Positions 1-12,297 of a stretch of DNA of 64,000 nucleotides are shown here, in pieces; positions within the stretch are counted from its first letter, which is position 1; every line of letters begins with the position of its first letter. The notes under the pieces were generated by a model that was not told the DNA's origin, ran no database searches, and saw nothing but the letters and a program-made list of their open reading frames with translations. Where the stretch lies: positions 5,584,001 through 5,648,000 of the forward strand of contig OZ021722.1 of the NCBI GenBank assembly GCA_963978545.1, written 5' to 3'. This DNA comes from Linyphia triangularis. Its lineage: Eukaryota > Arthropoda > Arachnida > Araneae > Linyphiidae. The translations under genes and the position numbers were made by a program.

Positions 1-744
1 TCGGTGTACTAGTTATGTTTAAAGTAGCAAGAAAAGTTGGAAAAAAATTTAATTCGTGCATTGTCTGCTTGTGCAAAAAAATTGTGCGCAAATTAAAAAT
101 TAAAAATGCCAGACATTTTACGAGCTAAATTTTATTGAAAAATTAGGGAGAGAGGGATTAGGTATTACTTTTATATGGTTGATTTTTAAACGAATATCTT
201 ACCCTTGCTACATTAAGTACCAAGCTCATATTTTATTGTTGCTGAGGTTTTTGGCTTCAAGGCTCATTCTGATAAAGTTTCTTTTTTTGATGACTGAAAG
301 CAAATACATTTTTCTGTTAAGTTGAAACATTTTGCTATATCAACAAAAAGAGAAAGTAAAGAAAGAGGAGACATATTCTACTGCAGTGGAAGCACTGAGT
401 GTCACAAAATGTTAAATGTGGAGGGGGGGGGGGGATAAAATTTTTATACTGTAGTCCACTAAAGTTCTTCTTGTATCGTTGTTCTTCTTATCTTCGTTGT
501 AGTTCTTCTTATATCAAGGCTTATGGTGGCAATAGTCCCCTTTCAATCTTGTCACAGTCCCATGGGGCAGCTAGTGATAAATAAATAATGCATGCTCAAT
601 CTCTAACTTTTTCATATGCCTATTGAACAATGTTTTTTAAACCCTGCTATCAAGTATGACAGGTCCATAAATTTATAATTCTACAAAATGCTACAACAGA
701 TCTTTGGCTGTAGTGTCTTGTTGTTGCTAATCCTCACTGTCTGA
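1..744. other. non-coding DNA upstream of or within a Rab intron
   Basis: No convincing gene. The stretch is AT-rich with a run of about 14 G at 421-434. The segment near 500-570 is related to the sequence near 1150-1180 (shared CTTCTTATAT.AAGGCTTATGG), so it belongs to an interspersed repeat. The short reading frame over 399-584 shows no recognisable domain. Confidence 0.4.
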
Positions 745-1060
745 CGGAGTCAGACAAGATCCACGAGTTCGTTGACTAAAAGGAAGTCGAAGACTAGGAG
801 AGGATTGCTATAGAGATCCTCCTTAGAGAGTCCCATGCAATCCAAGAGGTGCTCAGGAGAGGCCTGATGAATTTGGCACTTGGTGCAGGTGACGAAGGTT
901 TTCCTGCCCTCGTTGAAAGTGAGGCACTTGATGTGACCGCTTAGCAAGCCTTGATAGAACAGTCCCGGTACGTCTGTCACACAGGAGGTCAAGGGACAAA
1001 CCCGGTTTTGAGCCCTTGTACCAATTATGGGTTGTCCCCCACCAATGTAGTGTCATAAAT
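745..1060 (-). pseudogene. non-LTR retrotransposon ORF2 C-terminal fragment (Jockey-like)
   Basis: On the minus strand, in two overlapping frames, this encodes CTKCQIHQASPEHLLDCMGL followed by LSKEDLYSNPLLVFDF and LLVNELVDLV before a stop. The CxxC...SPEHLLDC pattern and the short hydrophobic ending match the tail that follows the RNase H domain in arthropod Jockey-type LINEs (family knowledge). A related degraded copy lies at 38300-38850. The upstream RT and endonuclease parts are missing and a frameshift splits the frame, so this is a 5'-truncated dead copy. Confidence 0.6.
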
Positions 1061-1379
1061 GAGGAAACCGGTGCTGTACTGAACTACATATTTTATTTGT
1101 AATGTAGTAGCACTATTGACCTAACAAAGTTCAACCCATGAATCCTTGGCGACAGTTCTTCTTATATTAAGGCTTATGGGGACTTAAGGCACCTCTGTTT
1201 TTCAAGCATTTTGCACCAACCCCATTTTCTGAAGGTCGGTAGTGGGTAGTACTGAACAAGATGTTAGCACACGCTCATGAGAGGGAGTGTGCTAGACTAC
1301 CTATAACCACCGAAGAGTTAATTTCTACCTCTTTTCGGTAGCTACCCAGTAGATGGCAGCACTATCGACCTTATTTTAG

Positions 1380-1628
1380 AGGCAATACCAAGCTGAAAAT
1401 TTCAGAAGACTTGGCTATACCACCCCCGAAGGTTTTGATTTGTATGGGAACTTAGAGGACTTTGCGATTTAACATGCCCCAGTCACCATTAGCAAACACG
1501 GCGATGTTTAGTCAGTCCCAGGCCCTCAACTCGTCACCATTAGGATTGTGAGCACTAAGCCAGGATCGAACTCGCAACCCCCCGGTTGCGAGAACGACGC
1601 TTCTCCCGACTAGGCTACGCAGCCCTTT
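1380..1628 (-). repeat. tRNA-derived SINE (family 2), minus strand
   Basis: Read on the minus strand, the head is a tRNA-like sequence with an A box (TAGCCTAGTCGG, 1606-1617) and a B box (AGTTCGATCC, around 1563-1572), with an acceptor-like start GGGCTGCG. Sequence further into the element (GTAGATGGCAGCACTATCGACC on the plus strand near 1340) resembles material beside the tRNA-like pair at 16.9 kb. It is not a functional tRNA: no proper anticodon stem, and the body is unrelated. Confidence 0.55.
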
Positions 1629-1797
1629 GGCGACATTTGGTTATCAAGATGTAAATGAGTTGGTTTGACGTTACAGATATAAGAATTTCCCATTGACATT
1701 GTGTGATAGTATAGAACCTAATTATAACCGACTGATTCAAGAAAAATGTAGAGTTAGAAGATTTTCAGAGAATGGCAGTTTGAAAGAGGAAATGAAA

Positions 1798-2215
1798 TGG
1801 CACAGTCATTAAAAATGCTTATTACTTTTTAACTTGTTTCACAGCCTTGGAAGTACTTCAAAATGCTTAGATGTACTTAAAAGTCCTTGAAAATGCTTAG
1901 ATGTCCTTAAAAGTCATTAATTTTTATGGATGTTGTGTGCCCAACTGCAAAATTTATAAAAATGCAACTTGGACTTGCTCACTGTGTGACCGCCACTTAC
2001 TCACATCATAATTCTCTAACATATTTATATTACGCATGCACAAAATTGTAATTTTTTTGGTAGAATACAATATTAAAGATTATTGGTAGAATACTTTATT
2101 AAAAATTTATATACAGACAGGATGCCACAAAACAAATTTTCAAAGTTCCTTAAAAACGTTATTTATGTCCTTAAAAGTCATTGATTTTCATTCTGTGATT
2201 TGAGACGGAACCCTG
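1798..2215. mobile_element. non-autonomous DNA transposon of the CAGRGTTCC family, degraded copy
   Basis: The interior is shared with the better preserved element at 11571-11897 (CTTAAAAGTCCTTAA-type motifs, GCAAAATTTATAAAAATRCAAC, ACCGCCAC..). The right terminus is GGAACCCTG; the left terminus cannot be made out. No coding capacity. Confidence 0.5.
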
Positions 2216-2375
2216 AATGGGAAAGCAGTTTTTTAACATCAGTTTGTGAATGGATCAGGAATTAAAGAGAACTTTTGATTGGGGCATTGCAATATAAACA
2301 CTTGTATACACTTCTGTTCAAAAACAGAAACTACTTCTATACCGAATGACTTATTTATTTTTTTGGGTTTTATAG

Positions 2376-2499
2376 ACAACTTTCCAATCTGTGAAAGGGT
2401 GGATAAGAGAATTACAACTTCATGGGTCTTCCAATGTTATAATGGCAATTGCTGGAAATAAAGCAGATTTAGAAGGAAGGCGAGAAGTGTCGAACAAAG
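2376..2499 (+). CDS. RAB22A/RAB31: Rab22/31 exon with G4 box
   Basis: This is a 124-nt exon after the acceptor ...TTTTATAG and before the donor GTAAAT, starting in phase 0 and ending with one extra base. It encodes TTFQSVKGWIRELQLHG, then SSNVIMAIAGNKADLEG and RREVSNK: the alpha3 helix, the hydrophobic beta5 strand and the guanine-binding NKxD motif. Confidence 0.9.
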
Positions 2500-5400
2500 G
2501 TAAATTTTTTGTTTGATATTATAAATATGATTACTAACACTGTAAAATAAATCTCCTTGAGGTGTATGTATACCCTAAAACATCTTTTTTTTTTTTAATT
2601 CTGAATTTAAAAATTCATTTCTTTTTTACTTTAGTTAGAAAACATATGATTAAAATCGTTTCAGAAAAAAATCAAATTTAGGCAACTGTTAATTTGTTAA
2701 TTAAGCTTTAATTAGATAATTAGTACCTTTTTTAAACAATGATATATCAAATTCTAATTTACTTAGAAACATAATTCCACTTGGAAATCATTTGAAATAT
2801 TATTCTTATTGTTTTAAAACTCAATTAAGTCTCTTACATAGAATAGGGGTTTTTTTTACAATTTATTTAGTGTGAAAACCTGAAAAAAATCTATAGTTTC
2901 ATTGATTTCTAAGTTTTAAAAATCACTAAAAAATAAATTTCCCAACCAATTTTATATAATTGATTTTCAAAACATCTAGCATATTACGTAGACTACTATG
3001 ATATAAAAAAATTATAATTGAACATTTTGTTATTGAATTATCATTGTTTGAATAAAGCGTAACATTATCAAAATGCAGTTCGTCAGAAAACAGGTTTGAA
3101 GTTTTAGAAGCGTAGTACCTACCTATAATTGGTGGTAACTTATAAAATATTAGGAATATTTTCAAAAATTTAGTATTGTTTGAAAGCTAAAGTATCAGAG
3201 AATATTATGATATAATAACAAAAAATTAATATTCTGATCGATTTTCGTGAATTGTAGAGTATGCGTACACCTTAATTATTTCCATTAATATCTGACTTTT
3301 TATATTTTGTTTATTGTTAATGTTCCTTCATTATTTTCCTTTAATGTGCATATTTTCATCTAAAATCATGATCATGCATATTTTCACCAAAGTGGCTCTT
3401 CTTACAAACTCTTAGACAGAGTTCATTAAAAGTGATTAATATCTTTGAACTCTTTTCCAGGCTTTAAAAGTACTTGAAAATGCAAAAAGGTCCTTAAAAG
3501 TTCTTGAAAATGCATAAAGGTCCTTAAAAGTTCTTGAAAAAGCTTAGAGGTCTTTATAAGTCCTTAATAACTGAAAAACAAGAGATGGTTACAGAAGACT
3601 GCTATGTCGCCACCTAGCGAACATTTTAACACTTGGACTTGAACACAGCATTTTCATATTTCGTGTCAATCATCAAGTAAATTAATGAAGAACTCTATCA
3701 GAGTTCCCACTGAAATCGTAGAATGAAAATCAATGACTTTTCAAGAACTATTTAGGACCTAATAAATACCATACCATACCTAATCCATACCACAACAAAA
3801 TTTTCTGGTATATTTGTATTACGCATGCCTTGCACATCGTTTAGTTTGTATTTGCTGATTGGTGGAGCAGAAAACGAATGGTTTTAATTAGTTACACACT
3901 GTACTCTGTGAGACGAACACATGAAATTAGTGTTTACGATTTGCTAACCAAAATATTAAAAACTATCATCAAAGTCAGTTTGTAAGGCAAAAAACAAATT
4001 GTGCATGACAAATTTTGATAATAATGCTCCGCAATAAAAACAGCTGTAAAGTCATACATCGAAGATCTGATGCGTAAAAACAAATTTTTGGAAGTCCTTA
4101 AAAATATTAATTAGGTCCTTAATAGTTCTTGAAAAGTCATTGATTTTCACTCTACGATTTCAGTGGGAACTCTGATAGAGTTCTTCATTAATTTACTTGA
4201 TGATTGACACGAAATATGAAAGTGCTGTGTTCAAGTCCAAGTGTTAAAATGTTCGCTAGGTGGCGACATAGCAGTCTTCTGTAACCATTTCTTGTTTTTC
4301 AGTTATTCTCGAGTCCCTAAGTGATGGAATGAAATGTATATCTCCTCTGGTGGTTTAGAAACTGAATTGATATAATTTCCAACAGGATTCCAATATGTTG
4401 TCTCTTTTATATCCATACTTCTCTTTACATGCTGTGTTTACACTTTACAGCAAAACTTGTTGTACTCTACTTGTAAATTATTCCTTTCAAAGTTATACAT
4501 GATATTATTTGAGATCCATTTCATTTCATTAATTTTTTTTTTTTGTAATTAAAATGATTAACTTAAGTTGTATGGGTCACATTTACCCCAAAATTCCTAA
4601 TATTTGTTAAAATTTTGTGTCTGCCTGAAATTACTAAAATAATATGTACATTTTTTGATAATTCCTTAAAAAAAAATTAAAAACCTCAAAAATTCCCCAA
4701 TTTTTTTCCAAAACCTTCGAAAATCCTCAGATAATCATCCAGGGAAGAAAATCTTTTCTGAAATTCTAATTATCTAATATTATTATTTTATTAAATAATT
4801 ATAATAATATATAATTATTATTTTAATTAAGATTTTTGCCAGTATTGAAACATGATTGAAAGTTTTGAATCGCAGTTTTTTAAGCATTATTAATTTTTTC
4901 AAAAAATCAATAATTTTAAACTTTATTGTTGTGGGAAAGTGAAACAATACAAAAGTTATGGCAGAAAACAAATTTCTGCAATTTGCCGTAAAAGTGCCCT
5001 CGAAAACAAGAGTTACCCTTTTTTTTGGAAAATTGAACGCGCCCCTTTTTCATTTGTAGGATGCACTCTGGAGACGCAATTTACTTGTTTTACTTTAAAA
5101 AATATAAACACTGACTTTTGCTTTTGTGTTTAAAACTGAAATAAAATTAAAGGTTTATAAACTTAGCAGTTACAGAATAAATTAAAATTCCATATGAGAT
5201 TGAAATAGTTTATGTATATATTTCAGTTTGAAAGAGAAAAAAATACTTTTATTACAGTTTGAAAATCCAAATTTTTCTAAAATCAATCCTCTTATGACTT
5301 TATTTTCCAAATTTTTTATAAATTATGGCCATTTCAGATTTCCTATTAACGATCTCTTCCATATTAGGCAAAAATTTGAATTAAAAAATTTAGTATAATT

Positions 5401-8400
5401 GTTTATATAAGATTTCTAAAAAACCTAGTGCGTCTTACAAATAGAAATTAAAAAAAAAAAAAAAAAAAAAATTAAGGTTATGATATTGGTCATTAAATTT
5501 TATAAGCATTTAAGTATGTTCTAAACCTAATCATATACTGTGCAATGTATAATTTTTATTCAAATATCTCCATACATCAGCAGTGTATGATATGTATTTT
5601 TATTCTTAAAAATTAATATTTTCTATCAAACTCCTTAATATTGAGTTTATTTGCTTGGGAGGGAATGTTAGGTTTGAATGAGCTCACAAGAGCAATCACA
5701 TGTAAAGAAGGAATATTTATTAAAGTAATAGTTAGTAGCCATCTAATAGTTAAGAATTGAAGTAAACTTAAAAGGGACATTCATCTGGATGTTCCTCACT
5801 GGCTGACATTCAGGTTCAAAGTGAAGAAGTTGTACAAAATGTATATCGATGTCTCATTGTAGAGACCACAGCTCTATGACTGGTTATTCCATTATACACA
5901 TGAAGGGAAGTAGTTATGTAAGATAGAAAAGTAAGCATTGGAATACAACAGAATATGTACATGAACCTTTCCCTGGCATAGTATAATGGTCTTACTACCT
6001 GCAGTTAACCCATATGTGGACCAAAAGAAGGTGAAACCCATTTTTAGTTTCTTAGAATGGAGAGAGGTATTGGGGTTTTAAGAACCCCATATTACCAACT
6101 GTGTGGGTTTTAAAAGATTAAAACTCATAAACATGCATACATGTGCACAAATAAGTAAAATAAATTGTATTGAATATTATTGTTTTTTAGCCATGTAGTC
6201 TGTTTTTTGAGGGGGGGGGAATGCATTTTTTTGTTGGTGTTTCTTGATGATGATCTATTTTTCCGTTTTTATACAAACCGAAATTGATAAATTATGTACC
6301 GATTTTTAGGCTAAGACATGCACTTCTGGTGAATAGTTTATTTACAATTGCACATTGTGTTGGAAGTTAACAAAATTCTGAAGTAGTGCAAGCATTTTAA
6401 GAAGTTGTGATTGTATATAGTAGGTAGCAGCACTCTAGAAAAGAAAAGTTTGCGATCTAAGGACTCTTATGCCTCTCGACAATATATTACAATAGAAAAA
6501 GTAATTTTTCTAATCAGTCTTAAATAAGCAGGCTGTGCAATGACCTACTGGCTGAACTTTCAAAATATATTAAGAGAATAATTCATTTGTAACAATAGTT
6601 GAGATTTTAAAGTTGCACTTTGTTGATTAAGTTGTCAAAGTAACAATACATTGTTTGTCTTTACCTTTATACCCCAGAATATGTGAATGACAAAATCTAT
6701 TGGATCTATTAGACAATATTTTCTTTCCTCTTTGGATTCATAATAAATTATAACTTTTAAGATAGCATGATTCAAAATACTTGTTGAAAATACAAGGTGT
6801 TCATAAAGTAACTATGCAATGTGTAAACTAAAGAAGATGTTTGAAGTGCTGCCTATGGACTTGGAGACACAGGTTCACATGTTTCTGAAAGTTGTGAAGA
6901 ATCTTGGGAGTGTTGATAGCTCAGCGCATCTTGCAGTTCCTGTATGGTGTGCGGATTGTCTTTGTAGGCTGTTCCCTCCAACCTACCCCACAGAATGTAA
7001 TCCGGTGGTATCATCAAGTCGGGTGATCGAAGAGGCCAGAGTCCCCGAGAGATGACGCGGTCACACATTTAAAAAGTTCATCTACGTATAGGCGGTATGT
7101 GCAGTTGCCCCATCCTGTTGAAACCAGGCATTCGCATTTTTGTCCTCATTCAGTTCTCCCAGGAAAGGCTCCAGGATGTGCTGTACCATTCTGCATTTAT
7201 AGTGTCCTCAAAGAAGATCAGTCCAATGATGGGTGTATGTCTTGCACCATCCTTCTGATCATGCAGAAGGCAATGCATAGTTACTTTATGAACACCTTGT
7301 ATTACCTTGCTAATTTTTTTGCTGGTAGCACATTTAGATAGAGGTCGAACCTTGTGATTTTTTTATGTTCTGAGGGCAACCACTGAACTGATCTTGGTTG
7401 CCCTCAATTAAAGTTTGTCCTTAAATTTTTTCAAAGTTACAGGTTAGGAAAGCTAGAAAGTCCTTTTACTGTTGTTAGAATGACTTAATAAAGGTTCTTA
7501 GTCATAAAATAATTGTAGTATTTACTTGTATAGTCAACAGTGAGAAAAGGTAATGAAATTTTGGGATGTAGATCTATAATTTTAGTTCTGTGTGTATGCA
7601 AAATTAAGAATATTTAAATTTAAAAAATTAAATACCTTGTTCTGCAAAAGACAACTGAAATTTTTGTTTTAGTTGCTCTTTTGAAAATGTGATTGCCTCA
7701 AGCAACTGCAAATTCCAACCTGTGCGTTTGGAATGAAATTATTTGTCTTTGTTCAAAGTTTATAACTTTTGATGAGATGCTTCCTTTTGTTCCTAATCCT
7801 TTTGCTGACATTGGATTCATGATATATAAAGCTTTGCTCTTGGCTTTAAAAAATTCATTTCTTTTGCGTTATTATCTGTTAAAAGTTACTTGTTTTGTTG
7901 CCAAAAATGAATTGAATAAAAATTCTTGGAGTTAAAAATTGAATTCTTCAACTAGATAGCTTTTATAATCTGTGAAAAACGCTTATTGTTCATTTACAAT
8001 ATATTTTTATCGTAATTATATCTGTAGCCTGGAAGAAAAGCACACTATGTCACAAAAAGCAAATTTTACAGGAGCTAAATAAACGTTACAGTTACGATCT
8101 TTTCTCTCTTGTTATGATGGAACAAAGTGCTTTTCAAAAATGTCTAAATTGGTTATTATTTAACCGAGGACGTAGTGCTTCATCCCACTTGAAAGAGCGG
8201 AAAGTGTTATATAAGATGATGCCAAAACCTCAATTTCAAATTTTTTTGACTTGATTCACTTTTCTTCCGGGATACGGATATATTTCAACGTGCAGATTTA
8301 CCCTGCATCAGTATTCAAGTATGTGCTCATTAGTTTAATGTATTGAAATTGGATATAACCTTATTTATTGAAATTTATGTTTTATGTTACAGAAGCCAAA

Positions 8401-10807
8401 GAGTATGCTGATTCAGTTAATGCAGCTTTTGTTGAAACAAGTGCTTTAACTGCAGTTAACATCCATGAACTTTTTAAAGAAATTGGTGAGTTACTTTCCT
8501 TTCAAAATCTTTTATTTTGGGTGCCAGAAGAGGCAATTTTTTCCCTCTTATAAATGTAACTTTATAGAGCAATTCTTTTCCCAAGTATATCCTAATAGCT
8601 CATTCAACATTGTTGACCAAATCTTATTGCCCAGTATAGCCAAAAACACAGGGGTGTAAATCATCCAATTTTATGCAGATTTCTGCTTTTTTCTCCCCCC
8701 CCCCCCTCCCCTTTAGAAGTTTTGCTTTTTCTACAAGTTTATTATTTTTAGTAGACTTTATAGGGCTTTATCTGACTATGCTTACATAAAAACCCCATAA
8801 AAAAAAAAAAAAATCTGGCTAGAGAAATATATGCTTCACCTATTTTTGCAGTTCAAATTTTTTGTAAATTTTTGCAGTTTTGTTGGCCAAGTATTATTGC
8901 CCAGTATAGCCAAAAACATGGGTGTAAATTCCCCCCCATCAAAAAAAAAAAAAAAATCTGGCTAGACCACTGTTCTGTACACTCTTTAGTAAAGAAATAT
9001 ATGCTTCTTCACCTATTTTTACAGTTCAAACATAACCCATTGTATATTTTCCTCTTTTGATATTTTCTCGACTGCTTTCACTCCTGAAAAACAGCTCGCA
9101 TTTCAATACTAAGAGTAGCATAAAATAAGCATTGAGGTTGTTATGTTGAGCTCCAGGCTGCTTTTGGCTGTATTGTACAAGTAGAATTATTTTCTTAATC
9201 AACCGACATATGGACTTAGAAGTCTATAAGAATGTGCTTGGTGAGGATTTATGTTCCAAGGCTTAGTTGTTTAACCCACTGACGGTCATGGGAATGGGCG
9301 AAATTCCCCAGTTGTTTTCCCTGCAATAATTTTTAAATTATATTTCTAATTCAAATACATAATTTTTTAAAATTTTAATTTTGTTTTAGATAGGTTATAG
9401 ACTATCATCCTAATAAAAATATCTAAAATATATCTTACTTTAAATTTTATTTATAAACTTAAAAATGTTGTGTATTGCTAGAAAAACAGGGGATCCTAAG
9501 ACGTATATATATGTGCATGACCGTCAATGGGTTAAAGAAATAAAATAGATTTCTCTGAAGGAAAATTAATTCATTCATAGCTATGATTCTATAAAAAACT
9601 GGCTAAATGCCAACTTATTTGTTACTTTAGGTTGTAAAACACAAAAGCTTTGAATTGAACGTTATAGCAAGTCTGCGGGCACATTTAGTGCAATTTATAG
9701 ATATGCAAATTTCAGCAACTCTTTTGAATATGTGAATGAGTTTAATGCAAAAATGTTGAATAAAGCTCCTGAAAACAATTTTCACTGTCTCAACTCAAAC
9801 CACACATTTATAACAGTAAATAACCGGCATATTAGTTTATTTACAATTTTTCTTATAATAAATAATATTGCTCGTTAAAGTTATTTTAACTTTCTTTTAA
9901 CATGTTATACATACTACTACAAAATGATGGTGTCAAATGATTGGATTGAATATTGTTAATGAAGTATATAGTGGTCTTTATATCTATATCTCTGACTGTA
10001 TTATAATTTGTGATGTTTTAACCTACAATTTGACTTTTTAATTACCTTAATAACGCAGTGTGGTGCTAGTGAAGCTCTTGCTCCATAAAAGCATAAACAA
10101 TCCAACCCTTTAACGACCTGAATGGGTCTCAGATTAAGCCTGTTAAAGCAGCGAAAAATAAAAATGCTGCATTTATTAGGTAGTGATGAATTTTTTTTTT
10201 TCTTTTTAAGGTAGAATAAACAATTTTTTTCATAAAAAGAAACATTTTAACTTAGGGATGCCAGTTTTCCTTCTTTTGGAGGATTTCCTCCTTTTTGGTT
10301 TTTTATGTAACATTTTCCTCCTCTTTGTCCCTGTCTTGAGGATCCACATTTTTCTGATCTGAATCAGTTTTTCCTGCAAAAAGTTTACTTTTCTTCATAT
10401 CTAAACAAAAGATTTTCCCTCTTGGCTCCCCATTCCTCCCAGATTACTTCACTAACTCCTAATATTTGAAATGTAATTATTATATAGTGTGAGAAATTGC
10501 ATTGTATCTTTAAAATTATTGAATCATTCTTCCTGCATACTCTTTTGTTGAATTTTTGTGTATTCCATACGAGAGCTTTTTCAAAGAATTTTTGAATTTC
10601 CTCCTTTTTGCTCTGTGATCACTCTCATCCCTGTTTACTGTAGCTTCATAGCTGGCCTATAATTTAGACTGTAAGAAAATTAGCTTTAAATTTTTACTTG
10701 CAGCCCTCAGATTACCGAGGATGAAATCGCTTAATGACACACCAAAGCACGAAATTCGTCTCACAGAGAAAGGAGGGAAGAAGAAAAGATGTTGCTCCTC
10801 GAATTAA
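2376..10807 (+). CDS. RAB22A/RAB31: Rab22/Rab31-type small GTPase, 3' part (three exons)
   Basis: Three exons (2376-2499, 8393-8485, 10704-10807) join in frame with AG/GT boundaries to give the last ~106 residues of a Rab GTPase. The joined product carries the G4 guanine-specificity box NKAD (in AIAGNKADLEG), the G5 box ETSA (in FVETSALTAVNIHELF) and a C-terminal KKKRCCSSN with the paired cysteines used for geranylgeranylation. AIAGNKxDL followed by a YADS..A.FVETSA segment is much closer to the Rab5/22/31 branch, and within it to Rab22/31, than to other Rabs; members act in early endosome and trans-Golgi to endosome traffic. The P-loop and both switch regions are absent, so the 5' exons must lie left of position 1 (inference). 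Introns are 5.9 and 2.2 kb and full of repeats. Rab5 or Rab21 are less likely alternatives. Confidence 0.9.
2500..3429. other. AT-rich Rab intron sequence
   Basis: Nothing recognised: no domain-bearing frame, no clear terminal repeats, many homopolymer T/A runs. Confidence 0.4.
3430..4307. mobile_element. large foldback structure containing CAGRGTTCC-family DNA
   Basis: About 180 bp at 3566-3750 recurs as an inverted copy at 4128-4307, for example GACTGCTATGTCGCCACC on the left and GGTGGCGACATAGCAGTC on the right. Within the arms CAGAGTTCCCACTGAAATCG and its complement mark the ends of an inner CAGRGTTCC-family element (~3700-4175). The sequence just left (3430-3565) has several CCTTAAAAGTTCTTGAAAATG units of the same family. 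It looks like two elements inserted head to head or a composite foldback element; it has no ORF. Confidence 0.6.
4560..5140. repeat. interspersed repeat, copy 1 (unclassified)
   Basis: Similar in order of motifs to 12960-13560 (shared pieces such as AAAATTCCTAA, TTTTTCCAAAA.CCT.GAAAATCCTC, GGAGAAAATCTTTT). The rest of 4308-6790 is intronic AT-rich DNA with a poly(A) run at ~5450-5470 and nothing else that I can identify. Confidence 0.35.
6791..7301 (-). mobile_element. Mariner-like transposon, internally deleted, with 28-bp TIRs
   Basis: Near-perfect terminal inverted repeats (TACAAGGTGTTCATAAAGTA at 6791 and its complement ending at 7301) start and end with TA. Minus-strand frames between them encode broken pieces of a Tc1/Mariner-type DDE transposase: a piece like IIGLIFFEDTINAE, then NAWFQQDGATAHTA (catalytic D in QQDGATAH), then SRGLWPLRSPDLMIPPDY and ILWGRLEGTAYK (catalytic D in SPDL). 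The N-terminal HTH region is missing, the pieces lie in different frames, and the whole element is only ~510 bp, so it is inactive. Confidence 0.85.
7302..8392. other. Rab intron, nothing identified
   Basis: AT-rich intronic sequence without a recognisable element. The frame over 7693-7935 shows no domain similarity that I recognise. Confidence 0.4.
8393..8485 (+). CDS. RAB22A/RAB31: Rab22/31 exon with G5 box
   Basis: This is a 93-nt exon after TATGTTACAG and before the donor GTGAGT. Joined to the previous exon it reads EAKEYADSVNAAF, VETSALTAVNIHELFKEI. ETSA is the G5 motif. One base (G) is left over and is completed by the next exon to an alanine codon. Confidence 0.9.
8610..9030. repeat. 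direct duplication of ~270 bp in Rab intron
   Basis: The segment starting TTGTTGACCAAATCTTATTG at 8610 recurs at about 8880 as TTGTTGGCCAAGTATTATTG. Both are followed by CCCAGTATAGCCAAAAACA, a C-rich stretch, a poly(A) run and AAATCTGGCTAGA. This is a tandem duplication that has since diverged. Confidence 0.65.
9271..9535. mobile_element. piggyBac-type MITE (TTAA flanked)
   Basis: A 265-bp element is bounded by TTAA on both sides with inverted ends CCCACTGACGGTCATG and CATGACCGTCAATGGG. A TTAA target with CCC-type termini is the hallmark of piggyBac-class elements (family knowledge). There is no ORF. Confidence 0.75.
10704..10807 (+). CDS. RAB22A/RAB31: Rab22/31 terminal exon with prenylation cysteines
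   Basis: This is a 104-nt coding end after the acceptor TTACTTGCAG. It reads LRLPRMKSLNDTPKHEIR then LTEKGGKKKRCCSSN and stop TAA at 10805-10807: the hypervariable tail with a basic stretch and a double-cysteine prenylation site. Rab22A itself ends directly in CC, whereas CCxxN-type ends are seen in Rab5-like proteins, so the paralogue assignment within the Rab5/22/31 group is not absolute. Confidence 0.88.
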
Positions 10808-11360
10808 AAGCAAAGTAGATTTCATTCCACTTTTCACTCATTCATTGAATAATTTATTGAAATCAAAGTATTGCTCATGTTGAATTTGATTTGAGTGCAA
10901 ATCGTGTTTTTGATGATTTTATACAAATTGCCTGTGAAGGATCTGTATACACAAGATACGTAATTTACTCTGGAATTGTTTATACAATAATGTTTATCCA
11001 ATATTATAGTTTTATACTCAGAATGTATTATAGTTTTATACTCTGAATGAATATGTCACAATTTTTCTTGTTGATGTTCTTGTAATTTTCTGGTGAAATA
11101 TATTTTATATTTTTATTGTTGATGTTCTTGTAATTTTCTGGTGAAATATATTTTATATTTTTATTTTCTCTGGTCTCATTTATGCTTAAATTTGTTTACT
11201 GCTCACTGAATAGTTATGTATAGTTGCATATTCTATCAATCTGCTATACATATTAAAGTCTAAATATAAGTCATAACTGAGAACATTTGTCTGAGTGACT
11301 GTCTCACCCGCGTTCAAGGTATGAAGAATTTTATAGCTAAGCAATAAAATACAGTCAATC
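10808..11360 (+). other. probable 3' UTR of the Rab gene with local tandem duplications
   Basis: AT-rich sequence follows the Rab stop codon. It contains a duplicated ~48-bp segment (11068-11163, unit beginning TTGTTGATGTTCTTG) and a duplicated ~24-bp segment (about 11003-11049). AATAAA at 11343-11348 is a candidate polyadenylation signal. The UTR assignment is an inference from position only. Confidence 0.45.
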
Positions 11361-11570
11361 GAACGTCTAAAAGCCAGATACTTTTGGTCTTTCCGGTTTT
11401 TTTGGGGGGTTTCTTAAGTGATTTTTTTTTTGTAAAGAAACTGAGACATTATGAATTTATCTCCAACTCCATTACTCACCATGCTTTGCCCTTTCTAGAT
11501 TTTTTCCCAAGCACATCATGTTTGTACAAGACAAGAAGAATAGTGGTTTCATTCTGTATACAGGGTTCCT

Positions 11571-11897
11571 TCGGTCATTAAAAGTGCTTAATATTTTTTA
11601 ACTTGTTTTCAAGGATTTGAAAATGCTTAGAGGTGCTTAAAAGTCCTTAATTTTTGCATGTGTTATGTGACTAACTGCAAAATTTATAAAAATACAACTC
11701 AGACTTGCTATCCCCGTGGGACCGCCACCTATCCGCACCGTATCGGAATTCTCTCGCACATTTGTATTACGAATGCGCCAACTTGTAACTTTTTTTGTAG
11801 AATACATTTTATTAAAAATTTATGAAAACAAATTTTCAAAGGTCCTTAAAAACATTATTCAGGTCCTTAAATGTCATTAATATGAGGGGGAACCCTG
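11571..11897. mobile_element. non-autonomous DNA transposon, CAGGGTTCC termini
   Basis: Termini CAGGGTTCC (11571) and GGAACCCTG (to 11897) are exact inverted repeats. The interior matches 1798-2215 and parts of 3430-4175. No transposase is encoded. Target duplication is not clear, so the superfamily is undetermined. Confidence 0.65.
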
Positions 11898-12266
11898 GTA
11901 TTATAAAAAAGCACTGTGGCAATTGTGTCTGGAATGGGTTTTAACCACATCGGACACACCTTGACTTGACGTCATGTTTACACAAGAGCTAGCTATTGGT
12001 CGAAAAAGAACATCGTAATTATTGAGTTCCTGATTCTATTTCTGTTCTATTCTTTTTCTTAGTATCGCGATATCGCTGATTTCGCACGTGTTTTACAAAG
12101 CTTTTCTATCCCAATTTTTCCTGGTTTTTGAGCTATGTCGCTTAAAAGGCAACGGAAATATGCTTCTCTTAGCATTAAATTTTTTTTTTTAAAGTATTTC
12201 TGCCTTTTTAAAAATAATTGAGTTTGCTGGTATTTTGTGATAAAAATTGTTAATTCAAATAATCAA

Positions 12267-12297
<31 letters not shown>

